34,442 nt of DNA from positions 1-34,442 of IMG/VR virus record IMGVR_UViG_3300029267_001811; one strand, 5' to 3'. The notes beneath the pieces are model-generated. The model worked only from the letters and a program-made list of their open reading frames with translations, was not told where the DNA came from and searched no databases. Origin of the DNA: a virus. Made by a program: the position numbers and the translations under genes. Of the stretch, positions 1-8,692 are shown in pieces (within the stretch, counting starts at the first letter, position 1; every line of letters begins with the position of its first letter).

Positions 1-3000
1 GTTCAGGTCCCCACCGATGATCACTCCGTTCTCCGTCAAGAAGGTCAACTGCCCCTGGATGACGGTCGATAGGGTGTCCAGGAAGCCCTGGGTGATGTTG
101 AACTTGCCGATGAAGTTACGCAGGCCTGCCCGCATGAACTTCGCGACGTAGTCCACCACCTTGGTGATCGACAGCTCCCGCTTCTCGATGGAGCTCGTGT
201 CAGTAGACAACTGGTGACGGCACGTCAGGGGTCCGTTGACCACCTCCTGGATGATCCAGTAGGTGCCGCCGCCCGCACCCACGTTCATCTGGGTCTCGCT
301 GAACTTGTCGTTCGACCCTACAATGCGTGTGAACCCGGAGATCGGGAAGTTGGTGAATCCCTGCTGCGGAGGCTGCTGCCCGATCATGCCTGCGATGGCC
401 GCGTTCACGTAGAACGCATCGATCAGCTGCTCGAGCCCATCGATGGTGGCTCCGGCCTGATCCGGAGCGGTCATGTACACTCGTCGATCGCCGTAGGCGG
501 TGCCCAGGTCGGCGTAGGTCGAGGCAATGGCCGCGTAATCCGGTAGGTTCTCCGAGGTCAGCAGCTCCGCGCCGCGGATCTTGATGGAGAAGGACTCCGA
601 GATCAGCGAGGAGGAAAGGTTGGACGAGCTGTAGTAGCTGTCGTCGTTTTCCCCAGGCGCGAAGGTCACCCGGATGGTGATCTTGGTCCCACTCACAGCT
701 GAGATGCTGTACTTGCTGGAGTCCGAGGCGATGTCCAGGTAGACTCCATCGTCCACCTCGATGGTCCCGGTGGGGTCGACTCCGGCGGCGAGCAACAGCG
801 CGGCCAGGTTAGACAGCTTGGTATCAAGCTCGTTGGTCACGCCCGTGCTGTCCGCGTCCGTCCCGCTGGCCACCAGAGTGTCCAGGTTTCGGTCTGGCAT
901 CTCCGGGTTGATCACGACGATGCGTTCTCCGCGGGCGTCCGGGTCGGACATGTTGTTGACGTGGGTCTGCCACATCGAGTGGATGTCGCCATCGTGCGTC
1001 AGCGGAGCGATGGCGTAGACCTCCTGGCTCTCCAGGAACGTCGCCGCCTCGGTGTAGGCTGCTAGTGTTCCGTTGGGCGAGTCCGCGCTGGTGGCACTCA
1101 CACCGATACCGCTGACCGTCACGCCTGGCGCATTCAGCAGCGCGAAGAACAGACCCAGGCCCAGGGGGTTGTCCGTGTTCAATGGCTCGAGTGACGTCTC
1201 GAGCTCGTCCGTCCCCTCGAAGGTCAGCAGCGCGGGGTTATCAGCCTTGGGTGTAACATCCAGCCGCAGCGCATCGTAGGCCACGATCAGCTGATCGCTT
1301 GCCAGCTCCACAGCGTCCCCACGGGTGTCGCGGAGGATGTCGTGCTTGATCGTGATGTCACCCGCCAGGTCCACGACCAAGTCCGGAGTGGGGCGATCGG
1401 CAGGCTGTGGATCTGCGATGTTCTTGGCCTGGATGTACCAGTTCTTCTTGAGCAGTGTGGTGTAGGTCAGCTCTCTGTCCAACCGCAGGTCCGTAGCTAC
1501 CGCTCCTGGCGAGACCTGAGCGATGATACCCAGAAGTTCGCCATCGGCGTACAGGTAGTCCCCGGCCTTGGGCTTGAACCCCCGGCCGTTGGTGACGTAG
1601 CCGGAGGTGAAGCCCAGCAAGGTGTTGGCCGTCCCCTGGCCGATCTCGATCTTGGACTCGACCCCGGTCTCGGCCGAGCTCAACACCAGGTTGTCAGAAC
1701 TGATGGCCGCCGTCCCGGTGCCCATCGTGTTCTCGATGGCGGTCTCGATCTCGGCCGAGGTGAGGGTCTGGTAGATGTCAGACGTCCCGGTAAAGCCGAT
1801 ATCCGTCCAGGCGTTGCCCGTGCTGGCGCTGTAGTCGATGATGATCGAACCGCCAGCGTCCGTGCTGCCGCCCACCTGGAAGGCGATGTAGGTTCCGGCT
1901 GCATCGGCTACACCCGTGCTCAAAGAGCGGTAGGCCACGACCACGGGGCTGGTGGCGGTGTTGATCGCAGTCACCGCAGCGTCGATGTCGGCCGGGCTGG
2001 CGAATGTGACCACCACCGGGGTGCCGTTCACAATCAGGCCCAAGCTGTCGGTGCCGGGGTCTGCGTAGGGGTTGGCCGGGACGATCGGCCCGCCGTTGAA
2101 CTCGACCTCCTGCATCGGCTCGCCATCGATGGCGAGCTGGAAGGTCAGCTTGTGGACCTGGTTGTCGCCTGACAGATCGCCGGTCCCAGTCAACGAGGCA
2201 CTGGTCGGATCGAGCGTGAAGTCCTCGTTGTGGATTCTGACGATCGGTGAGGTGCTGTCCCCGTCTCCATCATCCACGCCCTCCAGCGCGTACTGCACCT
2301 CGTCATCGGTCAGCCCGAGCGTAGCGTTGGCGTCCCCATCACCCACCTTGATGTACCCGTCGTAGGAGTATAGCTTCAGCTTATCGCTGCCGCCGTCAAC
2401 CGCCGCCGGGTAGTCAGTCGGAGAGCTCAAGGTGGTGTTGATGAAGTAGACCAGCGAAGAACCGACCGCTCCTTGCGCGGAGGTAAAGCCGATGTCGCTG
2501 AAGGCGTCGCCGCTGCCCGGTTCGATGACCTTCACGTAGTCACCGGTCGCGGTCGCGCCGCCAACTTGGAAGGCAATGTAGGTGCCGGCTGGGTTGGCCG
2601 ATCCGTCCGCGTCGGCGCGGTAGCAGACGTCCTCACCGGTATAGGTCGCTGCCCACGCCGCGTTGATCGCTGTTACCGCTGCATCGATGTCCGCCGGGCT
2701 GGCGAAAGTCACGGTCACGGCCGTATCGCTGTTCTTCTGGATGTCGATGGTGTCGGTGCCGGGGTCGGCGTAGACGCCGGCCGGCACGACCAACGTTCCA
2801 TCAACAGCCTGGTAGTCGCCGTCGAAGGTGATGGTTTGCTCGGTTCCACCAACCGCGAACGTTACCTCGAGGTCCTTGTCCTTCAAGCTCGAAGTCTGGA
2901 ACGAGATGGCCGTGCCCAAGATCCACGCGGTCCAGCCGTTGCGTAGAAAGGTTTCGTCCCTCTTGACCTCCTGCAGCGCCGAGCCGGTGTTGATGAAGAC

Positions 3001-3609
3001 TCTGATCGAGTCCTCATCGATGTCGAGCTCGTCCATGTTGTCCCGCGGGTCCGGGAAGTTGTCTTGCGCGATGAACCGCTTGTCCTGCGCGTAGGACGAG
3101 AAACCAGTCGCCTCGAAGAAGTCCGGCAGCCCCAGCTGGGCGTTTGCCGTGCCATCCAAGATCTGAAGAGACTGACCGTCACCGGAGTTGTTCCCGCGGA
3201 GCTGCAGGTAGGTGCTCGAGCCACGGGTCACGGTGTATGCCGCCCAGCCGCTGATGCCGCTCGTGGCCAAGATCTGGCTCTTGACCTGATCTGCCGTCAG
3301 ACCAGCCGCGGTCGGGTCGGAGAGGGTGACCTCCTGCTCGGGGCCGTTGTTCACGCTGACCTTCAGGGTGAGTCCGTCCAGGCCGGTGTAGTCCTCAGCC
3401 GAGATCGAGGTGATGATGGGCGGAACCGAAGGCACGGCGTCCGTGTTCACCACGGAGTTGCCGGTTGCGTCGGTCTCCAATGCCTCGACGACCTGGAAGC
3501 ACGGGCCCACGACACAGGGAACCAGCGTCGGCTGAACGATCGTGGGGGTGATCGTCCGAAACTGCTGGATTACGGACATTCCTGGGCGAAGGAGTTCTTC
3601 GTTAGCCAT
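1..3609 (-). CDS. Contractile tail sheath protein, very large, C-terminus cut by window edge
   Basis: The frame is open from the ATG at 3607-3609 to base 1 (1203 codons, no stop), so the C-terminus lies outside. GAGGAG eight bases before the ATG is a good ribosome site. The last 110 residues (motifs RHQLSTDTSSIEKREL, ITKVVDYVAKFMR, NFIGKFNITQGFLDTL) have the pattern of the C-terminal domain of contractile tail sheaths. This is the part that polymerises around the tail tube. The N-terminus (IQQFRTITPTIVQPTLVPCV) also fits a sheath. The middle is expanded by repeated beta-rich domains: TFASPADIDAAVTAIN occurs identically near residues 300 and 534, and a GTAN/GDAN-xxLG(L/F) signature recurs near residues 150, 410 and 670. 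Sheaths are usually 400-700 residues, so this one is unusually long. It overlaps the upstream gene by 8 bases. The frame is certain; the sheath name rests on motif memory. Confidence 0.75.
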   Translation of the reverse strand, partial: MANEELLRPGMSVIQQFRTITPTIVQPTLVPCVVGPCFQVVEALETDATGNSVVNTDAVPSVPPIITSISAEDYTGLDGLTLKVSVNNGPEQEVTLSDPTAAGLTADQVKSQILATSGISGWAAYTVTRGSSTYLQLRGNNSGDGQSLQILDGTANAQLGLPDFFEATGFSSYAQDKRFIAQDNFPDPRDNMDELDIDEDSIRVFINTGSALQEVKRDETFLRNGWTAWILGTAISFQTSSLKDKDLEVTFAVGGTEQTITFDGDYQAVDGTLVVPAGVYADPGTDTIDIQKNSDTAVTVTFASPADIDAAVTAINAAWAATYTGEDVCYRADADGSANPAGTYIAFQVGGATATGDYVKVIEPGSGDAFSDIGFTSAQGAVGSSLVYFINTTLSSPTDYPAAVDGGSDKLKLYSYDGYIKVGDGDANATLGLTDDEVQYALEGVDDGDGDSTSPIVRIHNEDFTLDPTSASLTGTGDLSGDNQVHKLTFQLAIDGEPMQEVEFNGGPIVPANPYADPGTDSLGLIVNGTPVVVTFASPADIDAAVTAINTATSPVVVAYRSLSTGVADAAGTYIAFQVGGSTDAGGSIIIDYSASTGNAWTDIGFTGTSDIYQTLTSAEIETAIENTMGTGTAAISSDNLVLSSAETGVESKIEIGQGTANTLLGFTSGYVTNGRGFKPKAGDYLYADGELLGIIAQVSPGAVATDLRLDRELTYTTLLKKNWYIQAKNIADPQPADRPTPDLVVDLAGDITIKHDILRDTRGDAVELASDQLIVAYDALRLDVTPKADNPALLTFEGTDELETSLEPLNTDNPLGLGLFFALLNAPGVTVSGIGVSATSADSPNGTLAAYTEAATFLESQEVYAIAPLTHDGDIHSMWQTHVNNMSDPDARGERIVVINPEMPDRNLDTLVASGTDADSTGVTNELDTKLSNLAALLLAAGVDPTGTIEVDDGVYLDIASDSSKYSISAVSGTKITIRVTFAPGENDDSYYSSSNLSSSLISESFSIKIRGAELLTSENLPDYAAIASTYADLGTAYGDRRVYMTAPDQAGATIDGLEQLIDAFYVNAAIAGMIGQQPPQQGFTNFPISGFTRIVGSNDKFSETQMNVGAGGGTYWIIQEVVNGPLTCRHQLSTDTSSIEKRELSITKVVDYVAKFMRAGLRNFIGKFNITQGFLDTLSTVIQGQLTFLTENGVIIGGDLN
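1780..2790 (-). repeat. Duplicated domain inside the sheath gene (two copies about 700 bp apart)
   Basis: Two segments of the sheath gene, about 1780-2090 and 2470-2790, encode matching blocks in the same order: YADPGTD, TFASPADIDAAVTAIN, AGTYIAFQVGG and DIGFT. Matching nucleotides lie 690-702 bases apart, so there is a small indel between copies. The DNA is still highly similar (for example GCCGGGCTGGCGAA on the plus strand in both), and many differences are synonymous. A third, more distant relative of the domain appears near 3150-3390. Confidence 0.75.
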
Positions 3610-4381
3610 TTGGATTCTCCTCATCTGTTACCACGAGCGTTTGCTCGAACGAGACATTTCGAATAGGTCTCCCCCTGATCGTCGGCTGTCGCAGACCAGT
3701 CTGCCTGGCCTGATATCTGACGGGGGTGTTACCAACCTGGGCTCCTCCGCGAACTCCAAGTCTTAACGACAGTCTCCGCAGCAGCTGCTGGCCTAGCGGC
3801 TGCACGGAGTTTGTTTCCTGAATGAAATAAGGGGTCGTGACGGGTGTATTGATCCACTCCCCCTCAGTATCCCCCACCACGATCGCTCCGGCAGGACTGG
3901 GCGAGCCGAGTTGCACCCCACGTCCGATCTCATGGATCGGCGTGCCTTTTTGAAGCAGTGGGCCCAATATCCACAGATGCCGCGCGACGATCAGCGCAAT
4001 GTACTCGCTCTCCAGATCATCGCGGGCACAGCAGTTGATGGAGATAGTCCCGCTGACTAAATCGGACCGCTTCTTTTGATCGTTAGCCATGTTCAGGGAG
4101 AGCATCTCCCCGATGGATGTCTTGTTCCACGACATCGCGCCCCGGACCAGCGTGATGGCCGGGCGCTTACCCACGACATCCAGCTTCAGCGGAAACTCGT
4201 CTGTGATGACGATTTCTGTGTCCTCCAAACTCTCGTGCCAGCGAAAGCAGGAAACTTCAGCCTCTTCGAATAGACCTTGTAAGAAGCCGAGCACCGTCTT
4301 CCGCAGCTGCAGGACGGGATTCTCCGCCCAGCTGGGAGTGTAAGCGGTGCTAGGGGGTACGCTTGCTGACGCGACGCTCAT
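3602..4381 (-). CDS. Probable neck or tail-completion protein, 259 aa
   Basis: Not recognised with certainty. It is a soluble protein without membrane segments. The N-terminal half carries alternating beta-like stretches (EIVITDEFPLKLDVVGKRP, ITLVRG), and the central part is helical (YIALIVARHLWILGPLL). The C-terminus is basic and extended (LSLRLGVRGG, TPVRYQARQTGLRQ). Its place directly before the sheath, behind connector candidates, is where contractile phages keep tail terminator or neck proteins; that is the only basis for the name. The ATG at 4379-4381 lies inside the end of the upstream gene (32-base overlap), with AGAGG touching the start codon, so translation is probably coupled. Its stop codon overlaps the sheath ATG (ATGGCTAA). 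Confidence 0.65.
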   Translation of the reverse strand: MSVASASVPPSTAYTPSWAENPVLQLRKTVLGFLQGLFEEAEVSCFRWHESLEDTEIVITDEFPLKLDVVGKRPAITLVRGAMSWNKTSIGEMLSLNMANDQKKRSDLVSGTISINCCARDDLESEYIALIVARHLWILGPLLQKGTPIHEIGRGVQLGSPSPAGAIVVGDTEGEWINTPVTTPYFIQETNSVQPLGQQLLRRLSLRLGVRGGAQVGNTPVRYQARQTGLRQPTIRGRPIRNVSFEQTLVVTDEENPNG

Positions 4382-4721
4382 CCTCTAAGATCTTCCTCTT
4401 CATCTTGTTGCTGAGACTCATCCGGGCCAACCCCAATCCTGCACCAGTAGCAGCCAGTATGGGAAGCGCATATCTCAGCGCTCTGGCCTTGCCGATTTGC
4501 ATCCCGCCGCGAACGAGACTGCCTTCCAGCTTGCCGCCCACCGTCTTGCCGACGCCGTAACCAACACCAGCCCCCAGCGCTCCGGCCCCACCATAACGAA
4601 CCAGGCCCTTCAGCTTCTGTTTGGTAACGCGCCCCCCGCTTGGGTCTCGGAGATCTTCACCAGAGGAAGAGGAAATCTTTTCCAGCTCGTCGTAGAACGC
4701 CCTACTCGTTGTCGTATCCAT
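4350..4721 (-). CDS. Small Gly-zipper membrane-like virion protein with AFYDELEKI tag, 123 aa
   Basis: Function unknown. Residues 8-16 are AFYDELEKI, identical to residues 8-16 of the 83-residue protein at 14141-14392. Residues 43-65 form a Gly-rich zipper-like helix (YGGAGALGAGVGYGVGKTVG), and residues 84-101 form a second hydrophobic segment (YALPILAATGAGLGLARM). The C-terminus is strongly charged and basic. The layout of short acidic tag, Gly/Ala membrane-like helices and basic tail recurs in several proteins of this window. It suggests an internal virion protein that may enter the host envelope during DNA ejection; this is inference. The start at 4721 overlaps the upstream gene by 20 bases, with a weak GGTGG ribosome site. 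Confidence 0.7.
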   Translation of the reverse strand: MDTTTSRAFYDELEKISSSSGEDLRDPSGGRVTKQKLKGLVRYGGAGALGAGVGYGVGKTVGGKLEGSLVRGGMQIGKARALRYALPILAATGAGLGLARMSLSNKMKRKILEDERRVSKRTP

Positions 4722-5604
4722 AAGCCACCAACGTCGCTGCTATCGCCTCGTCCTCGAAGGCTTCCAGGTTTTGGGGGTTGGAGAAGTTGCGTTCCGGGCT
4801 GGGTGCGAGGTTCCTGAGCTCTCCTACGTCGATCTCCATCGCGAACTCGATATCGCCCTTGGAGATCTCATGTAGGGTCATCTCATGGTGGACCTTCGCT
4901 CTCAGTCGCTCGGTGGAGGAGACCTTTACCACCCTCCACCGCCTGTTCTCAGGCTCTACGATTATATCGCCTGGCTTCACCAATGGGAAGTAACTCATTC
5001 TGGCTGTGGTATTCGACTGTTGCGTCTCGCCGGTCCCCAAAGCCTGCTGAGCCTTCGGTGAAGGATCGAATTGAACACTCAGTTCCATCGGGTCCATGTA
5101 GCCCCGAGCGTACTTCGTGTCATAACACGTCAAGCAGTTCGATCTGATCTTTCGATACGTCCCGCCCTTACCCACGTCCATGCAATGTGGACAGTACTGA
5201 CCGAAGGTGCGGACGGGAAACAACCAGCAGGTCCGTCCGATGAACTCCTTGAAGACCGTCTGCTCAAGTAAGCGGATCTCCTGAGCGATCAAATCGGGAT
5301 CTGCGGCGAGCGTGGCGGCGTCCGAGTAGACCACATCGGTCGCGTCGTTCTTCCTGACGCTCTTGAGGCGGTAGTACAACTGACGCCAGCGGTGCTCCAG
5401 GTTCACGCGGTTATCTATGAACTGGTACCGGTCTTGGAAGGCGTCCGTGAGTGGGTCCCACGGCCCGAGCGGAGACTCACTACGCTCGACGGACCAATCG
5501 AAGTCGTGGGGATCGAGGGTGGTGTTCTTGATCTCCCAGCTTAGCTCGAGCCAGTCCAATGTGAAGGACCGGACGAGGAGGTTCTGGAACTCGACGTTGA
5601 GCAT
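4702..5604 (-). CDS. Probable neck/connector protein with FnIII-like and zinc-ribbon domains, 300 aa
   Basis: Residues about 15-95 look like a fibronectin-III-type beta sandwich (LELSWEI, FDWSVERSESPLGPW, YYRLKSV). Residues 126-160 contain C126, then CPHC (138-141) and CLTC (157-160), a zinc-ribbon spacing. The C-terminal third is beta-rich (KPGDIIVEPENRRWRVVKV, HHEMTLHEISKGDIEF) and could be a connector barrel. An FnIII domain joined to a zinc ribbon is uncommon in a head-tail connector. Placement between internal virion proteins and the sheath supports a neck or tail-completion role; the exact function is not known. The stop TAG of the upstream gene directly abuts this ATG, so translation is probably coupled. 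Confidence 0.65.
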   Translation of the reverse strand: MLNVEFQNLLVRSFTLDWLELSWEIKNTTLDPHDFDWSVERSESPLGPWDPLTDAFQDRYQFIDNRVNLEHRWRQLYYRLKSVRKNDATDVVYSDAATLAADPDLIAQEIRLLEQTVFKEFIGRTCWLFPVRTFGQYCPHCMDVGKGGTYRKIRSNCLTCYDTKYARGYMDPMELSVQFDPSPKAQQALGTGETQQSNTTARMSYFPLVKPGDIIVEPENRRWRVVKVSSTERLRAKVHHEMTLHEISKGDIEFAMEIDVGELRNLAPSPERNFSNPQNLEAFEDEAIAATLVAYGYDNE

Positions 5605-6591
5605 CTACCTCAAGGCTGCTGCGGCTTTCCGCATCTCCTTGGCCACGACCTTGACCGCGCCCTTGCGAACGTTCGGCGGAGCACCCTTCGTGGACTTGAG
5701 CGCGCGGCTCATCACTTTGGCCTTGGCCTGCGCTTCCGGGGAGGTGAACTCGTCGCGCTTCTCCATACCCTTGCCCTGCTTGTATCCGCTGGCCACGCCC
5801 GCCATGTAGGCGATGGGAGCTGTGGCCACGGCCCCCAAACCAACCTTCTTGTGCTTCGTCAGAAACTTACCCACGCGTCCCCCCACCGCTAGCTTCTCCG
5901 CCTCCTCCGTGTGGACGTGGGCCAGATGCCTGGCGACCTTGTCCATGAACTCGAACTGGGCCGAGGCGGCCTTCTTGATACCAAGCTGCTTGTCGATCTC
6001 CTCACCAACCGGGCACCCCTCACGCAGCTTCTCGCGAATGGCCATCCTGGCTGCCCTGGCCTCCGGGCCGCGCCCGCTGACCAGATCTTTGGCTCGCGGC
6101 TGGTCCGGGCGCATCATGCCAGCAGACTTGCCGATGCCGCCCTGCTCCACCTTCTTGATGTTCCCCTTCGAGGTTGGGCTCTCCCCGTGACGCTGCTCGA
6201 ATCCTGCCTTGAGATGCGGGAACTTGCCGTAGACCTTGCTCCTCACCGCTTCCCGCTCAGCTGGACTGCCGAACTGCGAAACTCGGGCCAGTGCGTTGCG
6301 GGCATGCTTCACGTCCGGGATGGGGTACTTCCCCTTGGCCTCTCCCTTGATCTCCCCCGCCACCCCTATCTTCTTCGCTTTGCTCTGAGGCACGGCGAAC
6401 GACTTAGACGGCAACGCCTCACGCTTCGTCTGCGTCATCTTCGCCGCCACCTTCTCGAGCGTTGTGCGGCCAAGTGATAGGTCGCGCAGATCTCCCAGGC
6501 TCATCTGGTCTAGCATCGCCTCCAGACCAGATGCTTCCTTGGATACGTTCTCTTCATCGTAGACTTCCTTCAGCCACTGATCGAGATTCAT
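5605..6591 (-). CDS. Virion-associated protein with DUF6582-like segment and Gly-rich helix, 328 aa
   Basis: Residues about 85-130 (KYPIPDVKHARNALARVSQF, then SPAEREAVRSKV and KFPHL) match the pattern I remember for the DUF6582-type segment found in phage prohead protease and structural proteins. The start is acidic (MNLDQWLKEVYDEENVSKEA), comparable to the tag-like N-termini of neighbouring virion proteins. Residues about 240-270 form a hydrophobic Gly/Ala stretch (VGLGAVATAPIAYMAGVASG). The C-terminus is Lys/Arg/Ala-rich and could bind DNA. K-x-A sites (EKVA, KKAA, DKVA, EKLA) are frequent. Its ATG overlaps the upstream stop as ATGA. Probably an internal capsid protein; biochemical function unknown. 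Confidence 0.65.
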   Translation of the reverse strand: MNLDQWLKEVYDEENVSKEASGLEAMLDQMSLGDLRDLSLGRTTLEKVAAKMTQTKREALPSKSFAVPQSKAKKIGVAGEIKGEAKGKYPIPDVKHARNALARVSQFGSPAEREAVRSKVYGKFPHLKAGFEQRHGESPTSKGNIKKVEQGGIGKSAGMMRPDQPRAKDLVSGRGPEARAARMAIREKLREGCPVGEEIDKQLGIKKAASAQFEFMDKVARHLAHVHTEEAEKLAVGGRVGKFLTKHKKVGLGAVATAPIAYMAGVASGYKQGKGMEKRDEFTSPEAQAKAKVMSRALKSTKGAPPNVRKGAVKVVAKEMRKAAAALR

Positions 6592-8678
6592 CTCCCTCTC
6601 CTTAGAATGCGCTTGCCTAGACGAGCCACCGCAGGAGCTGCAGCTGCTCCCGCTGTCGCACCACCCAGCGCCGCTATCACCGCGGCCGCGCGTGGATCTT
6701 CACGGTTGATCTTTGCCGTGTCGGCCAGCGCTCTGGTCATCACGACCTTGTACTTGTCCAGAGCCCCCTTGTCCTTTTTCTGCTGGTAGTGGCGGAGCTT
6801 GGCGCGCAGGATGCGCTCCTTCTCTGAGATCCCTTTCGGACCCACTCTGTCGGATGCGCTCTGCAGCCCGGCGGCCCCGGCGGCTCCGATGCCTGCTCCG
6901 ACGGCACGCGAGGACCAATCGGCCTGCTTGCTCATCCAGGCGTTGAGGTCCTTGAGCTCGTCTCTCACCTTCCCGGTACGATCGGTCAGCTCCTCCAACT
7001 TCTTCATGTTGCTCTGGTGAACATCTCCGGTCTTCTTGGCCCTGTTGGTGGTCCGCGCGATAAGCTCTCTCAGCTTTCCGCTCTTCGCGGCCTTCCGCAG
7101 CAAGAGCCCGCCTCCGATCGCCGTCCCGGCGATTCCAGCTGCGATGGCTGCATTCCGCTTCGTGGATTTGTCGGCCGCCGTCTTTTGTCTCAGGGCCACC
7201 ACTGCCGGTCTCCCCGGCCCACTTATGACCTTCCCCCTCTTTTTGAGCTGGCGGTACTCCCTTTTTTGTTGGGCTTTCGTTGCTCCGATCGCCTTCCCAC
7301 GCCTCAGATCATGAAGCACTACGGCGAGTAACGCATCCTCCCTGGAAAAGGCCGTCTTGGTTTGACCGCCGACGTTCACCGTCACACCCGCGTCCTTCGC
7401 CTCCTGCTTGGCCTGGTCTTTAGCCGTAGCCCGCTCAGCCTGAGCCGTCTGCTTACCAGCCTCCTCCTGTGCCTGCTGCGCTTCCTCCACCTGCTTGGCG
7501 GACTCGCCGCTCATTGGGGCTCCGGCACCTGCCTCTGCGGCCTGGGCCTCCTCCCGCGCTGCGGCTTCCTGCTCCATCATCCCCTGCTCCTCTGGAGACG
7601 GACCAGCAGCGGCCGTTGGATCTTGCAGCGCCAAGTCCTGTAGATGCTCGCGGTAGTTCTGCATGGCCTGCCGCATCTGCATGATCGCCTGCTTACTGCC
7701 AGCGAGCTCCTGTGACTGTGCCTCCAACTGCGCGGTGAGCTGCTGGTTCTGCATGGCCTGATCTTGGCTCTGCTGCGTCGCCTGCTGCACAGCTTGATCT
7801 GCCTGCATCTGGGACATCTGCGCCTGCTGTCCCGCTTGTTCGGCCGCAGCCTGCGTCTGCTGCAACATCGCCTGCATCTCTTCCAGACCCTGCATCGCCT
7901 CCTGAGCGACCTGGCGGTAGTACTCGGCCTCGTTCACCTCGGACATTTGATCTGCCATGGCTTCTTCGGCCAGGAGCTGCTCGGCGCGTTGTCGCTCCAG
8001 CACGTCGGGCGTCATCTTCTCCTCGGCCATCGTGCTGGGCTTGGCCTCACTCGCCACTTCAGGTTCGACAACGACAGGCTCGTTGTCCGCGCCGCCAGGA
8101 AGGGCCTCGCCCTCGGGAATCCCATCGGCCAGCTTCCACATTTCCCGGACGCGAGAGATGGAGGCGGTTTTGGTGGTCCACTTCTCCATCTCAGCCTTTT
8201 TGTTGGTGCCTGGGCTCGCCGATTCTTTGTTGTACTTTTTGATCGTCCGCTTCCGATCGATCTCCTCCCCTACCGTCTTCCCCAAGCCGCGGCCCATCAG
8301 CGCCCCAATGGCCGTTCCACCGATCTTACCGGCGATGCCAGCCTTGCGGCCAGCCATGTACCCCGCGGCGGCCCCGCCGACGGTCCCGACCTCACCGCCA
8401 ACACGCTTCCCGCGTTGCCGCTTGGTCTTCTCCGCCTCTCGCACGTCCGCGGCTGCAGACGAGCGGATACCAGACATCAGCCCTTTGTACTTTGCCTGCT
8501 GTGCGTCCTGAGCGAATGCGGCGCGATTGATGCGCGCTCTCTGTTCAGGCGTCAGAGATCGGGACGGCGACTCGGCCTCCTTGGTCTGCTCTTTGATGGT
8601 GAGAAAGAACGCCGAGGCTTTCGCCCACGGGATATCGTGGGTCTCTTCGGCGCTGAGGTATCTTGAGAGCTTGTCCAT
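6588..8678 (-). CDS. Large internal virion protein with Gly-zipper segments and Gln-rich coiled coil, 696 aa
   Basis: Not a recognised family. Order of parts: a tag-like N-terminus with WAKASAFFLTIKE (residues 18-30); a Gly-zipper region at about 94-137 (GGEVGTVGGAAAGYMAGRKA, ending GLGKTVG); a long Gln/Met/Ala/Glu coiled coil at about 225-430; then three more Ala/Gly hydrophobic stretches near 510-528, 592-605 and 664-686, separated by basic helical linkers. Several K-x-A tripeptides (KKA, KTA, KLA, KQA) fall between domains. Long helical proteins with Gly zippers in phage heads or tails are often ejection (pilot) or tape-measure-like proteins; either role would fit and neither is proven. 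The ATG has AGGAGG upstream. The length is modest for a tape measure. It is followed by an ATGA overlap with the next gene. Confidence 0.7.
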   Translation of the reverse strand: MDKLSRYLSAEETHDIPWAKASAFFLTIKEQTKEAESPSRSLTPEQRARINRAAFAQDAQQAKYKGLMSGIRSSAAADVREAEKTKRQRGKRVGGEVGTVGGAAAGYMAGRKAGIAGKIGGTAIGALMGRGLGKTVGEEIDRKRTIKKYNKESASPGTNKKAEMEKWTTKTASISRVREMWKLADGIPEGEALPGGADNEPVVVEPEVASEAKPSTMAEEKMTPDVLERQRAEQLLAEEAMADQMSEVNEAEYYRQVAQEAMQGLEEMQAMLQQTQAAAEQAGQQAQMSQMQADQAVQQATQQSQDQAMQNQQLTAQLEAQSQELAGSKQAIMQMRQAMQNYREHLQDLALQDPTAAAGPSPEEQGMMEQEAAAREEAQAAEAGAGAPMSGESAKQVEEAQQAQEEAGKQTAQAERATAKDQAKQEAKDAGVTVNVGGQTKTAFSREDALLAVVLHDLRRGKAIGATKAQQKREYRQLKKRGKVISGPGRPAVVALRQKTAADKSTKRNAAIAAGIAGTAIGGGLLLRKAAKSGKLRELIARTTNRAKKTGDVHQSNMKKLEELTDRTGKVRDELKDLNAWMSKQADWSSRAVGAGIGAAGAAGLQSASDRVGPKGISEKERILRAKLRHYQQKKDKGALDKYKVVMTRALADTAKINREDPRAAAVIAALGGATAGAAAAPAVARLGKRILRRGR

Positions 8679-8692
8679 GGGATTTGGTCCTC

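Noticed and set aside
1342-2172. Plus-strand 276-codon frame in the sheath region
   Set aside because: The minus frame is open for all 1203 codons from 3609 to 1 with sheath motifs; the plus frame is its complement.
7764-8666. Plus-strand 300-codon frame opposite the 696-residue gene
   Set aside because: Leu/Arg/His-rich shadow of a Gln/Glu-rich gene, without a ribosome site and in the wrong direction for the operon.
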